From JADGHX01 sp035760965 (GTDB lineage Bacteria; Pseudomonadota; Gammaproteobacteria; Steroidobacterales; Steroidobacteraceae): a stretch of 38,728 nt of DNA. Numbering within the stretch: the first letter of the stretch is position 1; each line of letters begins with the position of its first letter. The DNA lies in assembly GCA_035760965.1 (NCBI GenBank), contig DASTRY010000093.1, forward strand, positions 1 through 38,728. Reading direction: 5' to 3'. This document shows positions 1 through 8,340 of the stretch, piece after piece. The position numbers and the translations under genes are program-made. The notes under the pieces were generated by a model, which ran no database searches, had not been told where the DNA came from, and saw only the letters and a program-made list of their open reading frames with translations.

Positions 1-1023
1 GCCGTTGCCTCCCGCGCGCCGAATCGGCGCGGTGCTCGGAGCGCGCGTGCTCGCGGCGTTGGCGTGAGGCGCCGCGCGCCCGGCGTGTCGTGCGGCGATC
101 TGCTGAGCGGCTGCTTCCACCGTCGGCAGAAACGTCTGTCCTTTGTCGATCAAGAACTGCCGCAGCGCCTGCGCGGCGGGCAACAAGCGCCGCTTCGCGA
201 GCTGCACGATGAACCACTGTCGGACGATCGGCAGCCCGACGATGTCGAGCGCGACGAGCCGCTCTTCCGCGAGCTCCACGGCAACCGTGTGCGCCGAGAG
301 AAACGCGATTCCGAGCCCCGCCATCACCGCTTGCTTGATGGTCTCGTTGCTCCCCATCTCCATGCCGATCCGCGGCGCGATGGACGCCTCCGCAAAGAAG
401 CGCTCCATGAGGTTCCGCGTGCCCGAGCCGGGCTCGCGCACGACGAACGTTTCCTCGGCGAGCGCCGTCGGCGCCACGCGCTTGCGCCCCGCGAGCGGAT
501 GATCCGGCGGAGCGATGACCAGATGGGGGTGCGGCCCGATCGGCTGCTTGTCGACGACGAGGTCCTCCGGAGGCCGCCCGGTGAGCGCGAGGTCGAGCGT
601 GTTCGCCGCGAGCGCGGCGACGATGGCGGCGCGATTCCCCACTTCCAGCCGGATCTCGACCGACGGGTGCGCACGCGAGAACGCACCGAGCGCCGCGGGA
701 GCGAAGTACTTCGCCGTGCTGACCACACCGATCGCAACGTGCCCGCCTTCCAAACCGCGCAGCGCCGAGAGCGCATCCGCGCACTCCGACAACGCAAGCT
801 CGATGCGTTGCGCAGCTTGGATGACCTCGCGACCCGCCTCGGTGGGCACGACGCCCGACGCCGTGCGCTCGATGAGCGGCAAGCCGGCCCGCTCTTCCAG
901 CTCGCGCATCTGGATCGTGACGGCCGGCGGCGTGAGGTGTAGCGCCTGTGACGCAGCGGTGAAGCTGCCGGCTTTCACGACGGCGGCAAACGTTCGCAAC
1001 TGGCGGATGGTGACGTGGCGCAT
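1..1023 (-). CDS. cbbR: CbbR-type LysR regulator of the Calvin cycle operon (3' end outside window)
   Basis: This is a LysR-family activator read leftwards; 341 codons are visible from the ATG at 1023 with no stop before the window edge, so the C-terminus is missing here. The N-terminus (residues 1-60) is a winged helix-turn-helix that opens MRHVTIRQLRTFAAVVKAGSF, with the recognition segment LTPPAVTIQMRELEE. Residues from about 90 form the effector-binding domain, with the usual VREPGSGTRNLMERFF and GLGIAFLSAHTV segments. CbbR proteins activate the cbb operon in response to metabolic signals such as RuBP or NADPH (family knowledge). The assignment rests on the family match and on its position divergent from cbbL. 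CbbRs are usually about 300-330 residues, so only a short tail should lie outside. The alanine-rich visible tail (after residue 310) is poorly conserved. Confidence 0.93.
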   Translation of the reverse strand, partial: MRHVTIRQLRTFAAVVKAGSFTAASQALHLTPPAVTIQMRELEERAGLPLIERTASGVVPTEAGREVIQAAQRIELALSECADALSALRGLEGGHVAIGVVSTAKYFAPAALGAFSRAHPSVEIRLEVGNRAAIVAALAANTLDLALTGRPPEDLVVDKQPIGPHPHLVIAPPDHPLAGRKRVAPTALAEETFVVREPGSGTRNLMERFFAEASIAPRIGMEMGSNETIKQAVMAGLGIAFLSAHTVAVELAEERLVALDIVGLPIVRQWFIVQLAKRRLLPAAQALRQFLIDKGQTFLPTVEAAAQQIAARHAGRAAPHANAASTRAPSTAPIRRAGGNG

Positions 1024-1045
1024 GCTGGGCGCTCCCGTGCGGCCT

Positions 1046-1089
1046 TAACCGCAATTTAAGTACGTCCGAAGATAGTTTAAATTTACTCA
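1046..1089. promoter_or_regulatory. Two CbbR/LysR-type binding sites in the cbbR-cbbL intergenic region
   Basis: Two elements fit the CbbR consensus TNA-N7-TNA: TAA-N7-TTA at 1046-1058 and TTA-N7-TCA at 1077-1089. Their starts are 31 bp apart, three helical turns. They sit in an A+T-rich patch between the cbbR start (1023) and the cbbL start (1147), as expected for a shared recognition and activation site. The consensus is established for CbbR; occupancy here is inferred. Confidence 0.6.
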
Positions 1090-1146
1090 AGCGCCAAGCG
1101 CGGCGCACGCTCGTCCGCACTCCATCCTCCAAAGCGGACGACACCC

Positions 1147-2613
1147 GTGAACGACACTGTCTCGAAAGTGGTCCCCGGCCCCGGACGGTCCCGATACACC
1201 CCGGGCGTGATTCCCTACGCAAAGATGGGCTACTGGGATGCGGATTACGTTCCGAAGGACACCGACATCCTCGCGCTCTTCCGCATCACCCCGCAGGAAG
1301 GCGTCGATCCGATCGAAGCGGCGGCGGCCGTCGCCGGCGAATCGTCGACGGCGACGTGGACCGTCGTCTGGACCGATCGGCTCACCGCGTGCGACTCCTA
1401 TCGCGGCCGCGCATACCGCGTGGAGAAGGTGCCCGGCTCGCCCGATCAGTACTTCGCCTACGTCGCCTACGACCTCGCGCTCTTCGAGCCGGGCTCGATC
1501 GCGAACCTGACCGCCTCGATCATCGGCAACGTCTTCGGTTTCAAGCCGCTGAAAGCGCTGCGACTCGAGGACATGCGGCTGCCCGTCGCATACGTGAAGA
1601 CGTTCCAGGGCCCGGCAACCGGCATCGTGGTCGAGCGCGAGCGTCTCGATAAGTTCGGGCGTCCCCTGCTCGGCGCCACCGTGAAACCGAAGCTCGGCCT
1701 GTCGGGCAAGAACTATGGCCGCGTCGTGTTCGAGGCGCTGAAGGGCGGGCTCGATTTCGTGAAGGACGACGAGAACATCAACTCGCAGCCCTTCATGCAC
1801 TGGCGCGATCGCTTCCTCTACACAATGGAGGCCGTCAACTCGGCCGCCGCGCACACCGGCGAAGTGAAGGGGCATTACCTGAACGTGACGGCGGCGACGA
1901 TGGAAGACATGTACGAGCGCGCCGACTTCGCACGCGATCTTGGCAGTTGCATCGTGATGATCGACCTCGTCATCGGCTACACCGCGATCCAGTCGATGGC
2001 GAAGTGGGCGCGCGCGAACGACATGATCCTGCACCTGCATCGCGCCGGGCACAGCACCTACACGCGCCAGAAGAGCCACGGCATCTCCTTCCGCGTGATC
2101 TCGAAATGGATGCGCCTCGCCGGCGTCGATCACATCCACGCCGGCACGGTCGTCGGCAAGCTGGAAGGCGATCCCGCGACGGTCGCCGGCTTCTACGACG
2201 TGCTGCGCGAGCCGTCGAGCCCTGCGAATCCCGCGCGCGGTCTCTTTTTCGAGCAAGACTGGGCCGGACTGCGCAAGGTGATGCCCGTCGCCTCGGGCGG
2301 CATCCACGCCGGGCAGATGCACCAGCTCCTCACGTATCTCGGCGAGGACGTGGTGCTGCAGTTCGGCGGCGGCACCATCGGTCATCCGATGGGCATCCAG
2401 GCCGGTGCCACCGCCAATCGCGTGGCGCTCGAAGCGATGGTCCTCGCGCGCAACGAAGGGCGCGACATCTGGAACGAAGGACCGGAGATCCTGGCGGCCG
2501 CCGCGAAGCACTGCCAGCCGCTCCGCGCCGCGCTCGATACGTGGAAAGACGTGACATACCAGTACGCCTCGACCGACACGGTCGACGTCGTGGCCACAGC
2601 AACGGCTTCGTGA
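1147..2613 (+). CDS. cbbL: RuBisCO large subunit, form IC (red-type)
   Basis: This is the catalytic subunit of ribulose-1,5-bisphosphate carboxylase/oxygenase, which fixes CO2 onto RuBP in the cytoplasm or a carboxysome-free L8S8 complex. The 488 residues match the usual form I length. The catalytic segment GATVKPKLGLS is at 176-186. The carbamylated lysine lies in GGLDFVKDDENINSQPF (K206, with metal ligands D208 and E209). Later come HLHRAGHSTYTR and the loop-6 segment GTVVGKLEGDP. The wording of these segments is that of the red-type IC/ID group, which agrees with the CbbX activase downstream. The start is GTG at 1147; no in-frame ATG lies close upstream, and the N-terminus aligns with the family from here. 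It is the first gene of the cbbLSXFPT operon and 10 nt precede cbbS. Confidence 0.98.
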   Translation: MNDTVSKVVPGPGRSRYTPGVIPYAKMGYWDADYVPKDTDILALFRITPQEGVDPIEAAAAVAGESSTATWTVVWTDRLTACDSYRGRAYRVEKVPGSPDQYFAYVAYDLALFEPGSIANLTASIIGNVFGFKPLKALRLEDMRLPVAYVKTFQGPATGIVVERERLDKFGRPLLGATVKPKLGLSGKNYGRVVFEALKGGLDFVKDDENINSQPFMHWRDRFLYTMEAVNSAAAHTGEVKGHYLNVTAATMEDMYERADFARDLGSCIVMIDLVIGYTAIQSMAKWARANDMILHLHRAGHSTYTRQKSHGISFRVISKWMRLAGVDHIHAGTVVGKLEGDPATVAGFYDVLREPSSPANPARGLFFEQDWAGLRKVMPVASGGIHAGQMHQLLTYLGEDVVLQFGGGTIGHPMGIQAGATANRVALEAMVLARNEGRDIWNEGPEILAAAAKHCQPLRAALDTWKDVTYQYASTDTVDVVATATAS

Positions 2614-2623
2614 GGACCCTCGC

Positions 2624-3052
2624 ATGCGACTCACACAAGGCACCTTTTCGTTTCTGCCGGATTTGACCGACGAGCAGATCCGCGCGCAGGTCCAATACGC
2701 GCTCGACCAGAACTGGGCGCTCGGCATCGAGTTCACCGACGACCCGCATCCGCGCAACACCTACTGGGAAATGTGGGGCGCACCGATGTTCGATCTGCGC
2801 GATGCGGCGGGTGTGATGCAGGAGCTGCAGGCCTGCCGCGCCGCAAATCCGGGTCACTACATCCGCATCAATGCGTTCGACGCGACGCGCTCGTTCGAGA
2901 CCGTGCGGCTCTCGTTCATCGTGCAGCGGCCCGCGGTCGAGCCCGGCTTCCGCCTGCAACGCACGGAGGACCGGGGCCGGATGATCCGCTACACGCTGCA
3001 CCCCTACGCGACCGACAAGCCCGCGGGCAGCCGCTATCCCGTCCAGGAGTAA
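2624..3052 (+). CDS. cbbS: RuBisCO small subunit, form IC
   Basis: This is the small subunit that caps the L8S8 RuBisCO hexadecamer. The 142-residue protein opens MRLTQGTFSFLPDLTDEQI, typical of red-type small subunits. It carries the central HPRNTYWEMWGAPMFDLRDA segment and a long C-terminal extension (from about residue 115, with TLHPYATDKPAGSRYP). In red-type enzymes this extension forms a beta-hairpin in the central solvent channel and helps assembly (family knowledge). Green-type small subunits lack it, so its presence confirms the IC assignment. It lies 10 nt after cbbL and ends 3 nt before the cbbX start, so the three genes are surely co-transcribed. Confidence 0.97.
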   Translation: MRLTQGTFSFLPDLTDEQIRAQVQYALDQNWALGIEFTDDPHPRNTYWEMWGAPMFDLRDAAGVMQELQACRAANPGHYIRINAFDATRSFETVRLSFIVQRPAVEPGFRLQRTEDRGRMIRYTLHPYATDKPAGSRYPVQE

Positions 3053-3055
3053 GCG

Positions 3056-3994
3056 ATGACGAACACCGGGACAGCGAATGCAGTACCCACGTCCGCCGCG
3101 GACAAACCGGCGAGCGTGGACCTGCGCGCGCTGTACGCGGAAACGAACATCGGCGAGCTGCTGACGGAGCTCGACAAGGAGCTGGTCGGGCTGCTGCCCG
3201 TGAAGCGGCGCATTCGCGAGATCGCGTCATTCCTGCTCGTGGCGCGGGCGCGAGAGCGCATGGGATTCTCTTCCGCCCCACCGACGCTGCACATGGCGTT
3301 CACGGGCAACCCCGGAACGGGCAAGACGACGGTGGCCTTGCGCATGGCGGGCATCCTTCATCGGCTGGGCTACTCGCGCAAAGGCCATCTGGTCTCGGTC
3401 ACGCGCGACGATCTCGTCGGCCAGTACATCGGGCACACCGCGCCGAAGACCAAGGAAATCCTGAAGCGCGCGATGGGCGGCGTCCTGTTCATCGACGAGG
3501 CGTACTACCTCTATCGGCCCGAGAACGAGAAGGACTACGGCCAGGAAGCGATCGAGATCCTGCTGCAGGTGATGGAGAACCAGCGCGAGGACTTGACGGT
3601 GATTCTCGCCGGCTACACCGAGCGCATGAACACGTTCTTCGAGTCGAACCCCGGCTTCCGCTCGCGCATCGCGCATCACATCGACTTTCCGGACTACACG
3701 GACGACGAGCTGCTGCAGATTTCGGAGAAGCTGGCCGGTGACGCGGAATACCGCCTGAGTGACGGCGCGCGCGCCGCGCTGCGCGAGTACGTCACGCTAC
3801 GCCGGCAGCAACCAAACTTCGCGAACGCGCGCTCGATGCGCAATGCGTTCGATCGCGCGCGCCTGCGCCAAGCGATGCGCCTCATGCAGATCGACAGCGC
3901 CATCGGCGCAAGCGATCTGGTGACGCTCGAGGCGGAGGACATCCGCGCGAGCCGCGTATTCACACTGGACGCTGCAACGACAACGACACGCTGA
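3056..3994 (+). CDS. cbbX: Red-type RuBisCO activase, AAA+ ATPase CbbX
   Basis: CbbX is a hexameric AAA+ motor that pulls on the RuBisCO large-subunit C-terminus to release inhibitory sugar phosphates; RuBP activates it (family knowledge). The protein has 312 residues. Walker A is GNPGTGKT at 84-91, Walker B is VLFIDEA at 143-149, and the pore-loop segment YIGHTAP is at 124-130. The arginine-finger region reads NPGFRSRIAHHIDFPDY. The ATG at 3056 is preceded by AGGAG at a good distance, the ribosome site overlapping the end of cbbS. Its position directly behind cbbLS is the classic one. A 39-nt gap separates it from cbbF. Confidence 0.97.
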   Translation: MTNTGTANAVPTSAADKPASVDLRALYAETNIGELLTELDKELVGLLPVKRRIREIASFLLVARARERMGFSSAPPTLHMAFTGNPGTGKTTVALRMAGILHRLGYSRKGHLVSVTRDDLVGQYIGHTAPKTKEILKRAMGGVLFIDEAYYLYRPENEKDYGQEAIEILLQVMENQREDLTVILAGYTERMNTFFESNPGFRSRIAHHIDFPDYTDDELLQISEKLAGDAEYRLSDGARAALREYVTLRRQQPNFANARSMRNAFDRARLRQAMRLMQIDSAIGASDLVTLEAEDIRASRVFTLDAATTTTR

Positions 3995-4033
3995 GCCCAA
4001 CCGAATTTTCCAAACCGACAGGGGAACGCGACC

Positions 4034-5257
4034 ATGCCCGCCGGCATCACACTCGAACAATACATGGTCAACTGGGCCGGGGAGGACGAGCGGCGCATCG
4101 CTATCGCGACGACGCTGCGCACACTCGCCGGCGCTTGCCGTACGCTCTCGGAGATCATCGGCGCGGGCGCGCTGGCCGGCGCGCTCGGCGAAGCGCACGC
4201 GAAACCGCGCGGGCCCGTGCGCCTCGACGGCCGCAACGCCGCGAGCGGCGAGGGTCAGCACCTCGGCGGTGCAGTGGATCTCACGAGCGGCACCAGCTTC
4301 GCGAGTGATAGCAGCCATGGGCTGGCGAGCGACGACACACACGCCGTCGACGGCGCGGCGACGCGTGTTGCCGCCGGCGATCACTTCGACGGCGAAGTGC
4401 AAAAGGCGCTCGACGTCATCGCAAACGAGCTCCTCATCACGAGCCTGGCGGCAGCGCCCGTTGCCGCCATGGTCTCCGAGGAGCTCGACCATGTCGTCGA
4501 GCTGAACCCCGGCGCCCCGCTCCTCGTCGCCGTCGATCCGCTCGACGGCTCCTCGAACATCGACACCAACGTGTCCGTCGGCACGATCTTCTCCGTGCAA
4601 CCCGCGCCGCTCGATGGCTCGCCGGCAGACATCCCCGCGTTCCTGCAGCCCGGCGTGCGCCAACTCGCGGCAGGCTACGCGCTGTACGGCCCGCACACCG
4701 CATTCGTGGTCACGGTCGGCAGCGGCACGCACGTCTTCACGCTCGACCGCACGAGCGGCGACTTCAAGCTCACCGCCGAAAACGTGCGCGTGCCTCCCAA
4801 GACGCGCGAGTTCGCGATCAACGCGTCGAACCATCGACACTGGGACGAGCCCATTCGCATCTATGTGGACGATTGTCTGAAAGGCGCCGAAGGCCCGCGC
4901 GGCGAGGACTTCAACATGCGCTGGATCGCTTCGATGGTCGCCGAAGCGCACCGCGTGCTCACGCGCGGCGGCATCTACATGTACCCGAGCGACCTGCGCG
5001 ACGGGTATCAGCGCGGCCGTCTGCGCCTCATCTACGAGGCGAACCCCATCGCCTGGCTCATCGAGCAGGCGGGCGGCGCCGCCTCGACCGGCATCGAGCG
5101 CATCCTCGAGATCGTGCCCGAGGCGATCCACCAGCGCGTGCCGCTCATCTTCGGCTCGCGCGACGAGGTCGCGCGGCTCGATCGCTATCACCTCGACCCC
5201 TACCCCATTGGCGAGCGCTCCCCGCTCTTCGGGCGGCGCGGCCTGTTCCGGAGCTGA
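4034..5257 (+). CDS. cbbF: Fructose-1,6-bisphosphatase class I, with an unusual internal insertion
   Basis: This enzyme hydrolyses fructose-1,6-bisphosphate (often also sedoheptulose-1,7-bisphosphate) in RuBP regeneration. The protein has 407 residues; class I enzymes are usually about 330-360. Metal and phosphate motifs are present: VSEELD around 147-152 and DPLDGSSNID at 168-177. The later segments FAINASNHRHWDEPIRIYVDDC, MRWIASMVAEAHRVL and YEANPIAWLIEQAGG are also family-typical. The extra length lies in residues about 53-116, between the N-terminal helix and GEVQKALDVIANELL. This stretch is rich in Gly, Ser, Ala, Asp and His and looks like a flexible linker. It is in frame, and the flanking conserved parts are intact. 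An AGGGGA ribosome site precedes the ATG. cbbP starts 4 nt after the stop. Confidence 0.95.
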   Translation: MPAGITLEQYMVNWAGEDERRIAIATTLRTLAGACRTLSEIIGAGALAGALGEAHAKPRGPVRLDGRNAASGEGQHLGGAVDLTSGTSFASDSSHGLASDDTHAVDGAATRVAAGDHFDGEVQKALDVIANELLITSLAAAPVAAMVSEELDHVVELNPGAPLLVAVDPLDGSSNIDTNVSVGTIFSVQPAPLDGSPADIPAFLQPGVRQLAAGYALYGPHTAFVVTVGSGTHVFTLDRTSGDFKLTAENVRVPPKTREFAINASNHRHWDEPIRIYVDDCLKGAEGPRGEDFNMRWIASMVAEAHRVLTRGGIYMYPSDLRDGYQRGRLRLIYEANPIAWLIEQAGGAASTGIERILEIVPEAIHQRVPLIFGSRDEVARLDRYHLDPYPIGERSPLFGRRGLFRS

Positions 5258-5261
5258 GCGC

Positions 5262-6137
5262 ATGTCGATCACGCATCCGATCATTTCGGTCACCGGCTCC
5301 TCGGGCGCCGGCACGACCTCGGTCCGCCGCACCTTCGAGCAGATCTTCCGGCGCGAGAAGATCACGGCCGCCTTCATCGAGGGCGACGCGTTCCATCGCT
5401 ACGACCGCGCGGAAATGAAGCGCGTCATGAACGAGGAAGCGGAGAACGGCAACCGCCACTTCAGCCACTTCGGGCCGGCGGCGAACCTGCTCGCCGAGCT
5501 GGAAGAAGCGTTCCGCCAGTACGGTCGCAACGGCACGTGCCGCACGCGGCACTACATTCACGACGCGCAGGAAGCCAAGCAGTACGGCGCGCCGCCGGGC
5601 ACGTTCACCGATTGGGAAACCATCGGCGAAGGCACGGACTTGCTGTTCTACGAGGGCCTGCACGGCTGCGTGGTCACGGACGAGTGCAACGTCGCGCGGC
5701 ACGCCGACCTGCGCCTCGGCGTCGTTCCCGTGGTGAATCTCGAATGGATCCAGAAGATCCATCGCGATCGCGAGACGCGCGGGTATTCGACGGAAGCGGT
5801 CGTCGACACGATCCTGCGCCGCATGCCGGACTACGTGAACTACATCTGCCCACAGTTCACCCAGACGCACATCAACTTCCAGCGCGTGCCGATCGTGGAC
5901 ACCTCGAACCCCTTCATCGCGCGCTTCATTCCGACGCCGGAGGAGTCCGTGGTGATCGTGCGGTTCGCGAATCCGCGCGGCATCGACTTTCCGTACCTGC
6001 TCTCGATGATCAGCGGCAGCCAGATGTCGCGCGCGAACTCGATCGTCATCCCCGGCGGCAAGCAGGACCTCGCCATGCAGCTGATCTTGACGCCACTCAT
6101 TCTGCAGCTCCTCGAAAAGAAGCGGAGGGCCTCGTGA
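5262..6137 (+). CDS. cbbP: Phosphoribulokinase
   Basis: The enzyme phosphorylates ribulose-5-phosphate with ATP to give RuBP, the RuBisCO substrate. The chosen start (ATG 5262) gives 291 residues, the size of proteobacterial enzymes. A longer frame upstream would run back into cbbF and adds no family sequence. The P-loop GSSGAGTTS is at about 12-20. The IEGDAFHRYDR and NHFSHFGPAAN-like segment (here NRHFSHFGPAANLL), EGLHGC, and the lid-region ETRGYSTEAVVDTILRRMPDYVNYI follow. The gene lies between cbbF and cbbT, and its stop overlaps the next start by one base, so translation is probably coupled. Confidence 0.97.
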   Translation: MSITHPIISVTGSSGAGTTSVRRTFEQIFRREKITAAFIEGDAFHRYDRAEMKRVMNEEAENGNRHFSHFGPAANLLAELEEAFRQYGRNGTCRTRHYIHDAQEAKQYGAPPGTFTDWETIGEGTDLLFYEGLHGCVVTDECNVARHADLRLGVVPVVNLEWIQKIHRDRETRGYSTEAVVDTILRRMPDYVNYICPQFTQTHINFQRVPIVDTSNPFIARFIPTPEESVVIVRFANPRGIDFPYLLSMISGSQMSRANSIVIPGGKQDLAMQLILTPLILQLLEKKRRAS

Positions 6138-8176
6138 TGAGCGCCGTAGAACAAGCCACCCTCATGCCGTCGCTGAGCGGCCATCGCCTCCAGGATGCGG
6201 CCACTGCCGCGTTGCGCGTGCTCGCGATGGATGCCGTCGAGAAAGCTCGATCGGGTCATCCGGGCATGCCGATGGGCATGGCGGAGATCGCCTCGGTGCT
6301 ATGGCGCGGCTACCTGCGCCACAACCCGGGAAACCCGAACTGGCCGAATCGCGATCGATTCGTGCTCTCGAACGGGCACGGCTCGATGCTGCTCTACGCG
6401 CTCTTGCATCTGACGGGCTACGACCTGCCGCTCGCCGAGCTCGCACGTTTCCGCCAACTGCATTCACGCACACCAGGGCATCCCGAATACGGCATCACTC
6501 CCGGCGTGGAAACCACGACTGGCCCGCTCGGCCAGGGCCTCGCGAACGCGGTCGGCATGGCCCTCGCCGAGCGCACGCTCGCCGCGCAGTTCAATCGGCC
6601 CGGCTTCGACATCATCGACCATCGCACGTATGTCTTCGTCGGCGACGGCTGTCTCATGGAGGGGATCAGCCACGAAGCGGCCTCGCTCGCGGGCCGCTTG
6701 CATCTGAACAAGCTGATCGTGCTCTACGACGACAACGGCATCTCCATCGATGGCCGCGTCGACGAGTGGTTCGCCGACGATACTCCGGCTCGCTTTGCGG
6801 CTTACGGCTGGCGCGTCGAGACGGTCGAAGAGGGTCACGATGCCGCCGCGATCGATCGCGCCTTGCGGCGGGCGCTGGCAGAAGAGTCCCGACCGACGCT
6901 CATCTGTTGCAAGACCGTCATCGGGTACGGCGCGCCGACGAAGGCGGGTCATCACGACACTCACGGCGCCCCGCTCGGCAAGGAAGAGGTCGAGCGTGCG
7001 CGCGAGGCGCTCGGGTGGCGCCACGGCGCGTTCGAGATTCCGAGCAGCGTGTACGAGATTTGGAACGCACGCGAGCGCGGCGCGCGACTCGAGGCGGAAT
7101 GGCAGGCGCTGCTCTCTTCCTATCGCCAAGTCTATCCGGAGCTCGCCGCCGAGCTGGATCGCCGCCTTTCCGGGCGGCTGCCGACCGACTTCGCGCAGCT
7201 GGCACGCGATGCCGCCGCGGCTACCGCCGCAAAGAGTGATGTGATCGCCACGCGCAAAGCCAGCCAGAATGCGCTCGCCACGTTCGCGAAACACCTGCCG
7301 GAATTGATCGGCGGCTCCGCGGACCTCACACATTCGAACCTCACTTCCCATCCGGGGTCCGTGCCGGTCACGCGCGACCCGACGGGCAATCAGGTGTACT
7401 TCGGCGTGCGCGAGTTCGGCATGATCGCGATCGCGAACGGCATCGCCCTGCACGAGGGTTTCGTGCCGTACGTCGCGACGTTCCTCACGTTCAGCGACTA
7501 TGCGCGCAACGCGATTCGCATGAGCGCACTCATGGGGCTGCGCGTGATCAGCGTGTTCACGCACGATTCCATCGGCCTCGGCGAGGATGGTCCGACGCAT
7601 CAGCCGATCGAGCACGCCGAATCGCTCCGCCTGATTCCGAACCTCGACGTCTGGCGCCCGGCCGACGCGACGGAGACCTGCGTTGCGTGGGCCGAGGCAC
7701 TGAAGCGCTCCGATGGGCCGAGCGCGCTGCTCCTGTCGCGGCAGGGTTTGCCGCAGCAGTCGCGCTCACCCGAGCAGAGAGACGCCATCGCGCGCGGTGG
7801 CTATGTGCTGCATACCGGCAGCGCGAATCCCGACGCCGTCATCGTCGCGACGGGCTCGGAGGTCCAGCTCGCGATGGGCGCCGCACGCCGGCTGGCCGAG
7901 GAGCGCATCGCTGCGCGCGTCGTGTCGATGCCGTGTGTCGAGGTGTTCGAGCGGCAGCCGCTGCGCTGGCGGGAGAGCGTGATTCCACGCGGCGTCCCGG
8001 TCGTCACCGTCGAAGCCGGCGCGACGCGCGGATGGTGGAAATACGCGGGACATGGCGGCGCGGTGATCGGCATCGACCGCTTTGGCGAATCCGCGCCCGA
8101 TCGCGACTTGTGGACGTATTTCGAGCTGACGGTGGACCGCGTTGCGCGCACGGTGCACGAGCTCGTCACCGCGTGA
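6137..8176 (+). CDS. cbbT: Transketolase
   Basis: Transketolase moves two-carbon units between sugar phosphates with thiamine diphosphate and links the Calvin and pentose phosphate pathways. The protein has 679 residues, normal for the family. The start at 6137 gives a TGATG overlap with the cbbP stop, and AGCGGAGGG lies just upstream. Key segments are SGHPGMPMGMAEIA (39-52), SNGHGSMLLYALLHL (78-92) and the ThDP motif GDGCLMEGISHEA (169-181) through DDNGISIDG (N200). The pyrimidine domain carries GGSADLTHSN and VREFGMIAIANGIALHEG. The C-terminal domain carries DSIGLGEDGPTHQPIEH. It is the last gene of the cbb operon visible here; cbbA, cbbG, cbbK, cbbE and cbbZ are absent from the window. Confidence 0.97.
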   Translation: MSAVEQATLMPSLSGHRLQDAATAALRVLAMDAVEKARSGHPGMPMGMAEIASVLWRGYLRHNPGNPNWPNRDRFVLSNGHGSMLLYALLHLTGYDLPLAELARFRQLHSRTPGHPEYGITPGVETTTGPLGQGLANAVGMALAERTLAAQFNRPGFDIIDHRTYVFVGDGCLMEGISHEAASLAGRLHLNKLIVLYDDNGISIDGRVDEWFADDTPARFAAYGWRVETVEEGHDAAAIDRALRRALAEESRPTLICCKTVIGYGAPTKAGHHDTHGAPLGKEEVERAREALGWRHGAFEIPSSVYEIWNARERGARLEAEWQALLSSYRQVYPELAAELDRRLSGRLPTDFAQLARDAAAATAAKSDVIATRKASQNALATFAKHLPELIGGSADLTHSNLTSHPGSVPVTRDPTGNQVYFGVREFGMIAIANGIALHEGFVPYVATFLTFSDYARNAIRMSALMGLRVISVFTHDSIGLGEDGPTHQPIEHAESLRLIPNLDVWRPADATETCVAWAEALKRSDGPSALLLSRQGLPQQSRSPEQRDAIARGGYVLHTGSANPDAVIVATGSEVQLAMGAARRLAEERIAARVVSMPCVEVFERQPLRWRESVIPRGVPVVTVEAGATRGWWKYAGHGGAVIGIDRFGESAPDRDLWTYFELTVDRVARTVHELVTA

Positions 8177-8192
8177 GCCCGCGTGTATTCGC

Positions 8193-8234
8193 CGGGCGCG
8201 AGCCCGTTACGGCGTGAGTTGGCGGGCACCCGCC
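8193..8234. terminator. Pair of G+C hairpins in the cbbT / lacI-type convergent tail (weak)
   Basis: Two short hairpins lie in the 164-bp gap between the convergent ends of cbbT and the LacI gene. The first is CGGGC-GCGA-GCCCG at 8193-8206 with a GNRA-type loop; the second is GGCGG-GCAC-CCGCC at 8221-8234. Neither is followed by a clear T-run, so intrinsic termination is only a possibility. I see no small gene in this gap. Confidence 0.3.
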
Positions 8235-8340
8235 GCGCGCAAACACGTCACGACGTGGGCCGGTGCGCGCCCGCCGCACAAGTCCATCAAAGTATGAAGC
8301 CGGTGCGTACTCGTTTTCGCGAGCGCGCGCGCCGCCCGAC

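Noticed and set aside
1087..2760. 557-codon minus-strand frame antisense to cbbL
   Set aside because: The protein has no family-like segments and mirrors the third-position G+C bias of cbbL.
5208..5261. Upstream start for phosphoribulokinase
   Set aside because: It would add 18 residues read out of frame from the end of cbbF, with no family match. The ATG at 5262 gives the normal length.
5537..6136. Transketolase start 200 codons upstream
   Set aside because: The added part is cbbP read in another frame. The ATG at 6137 overlaps the cbbP stop and follows a good ribosome site.
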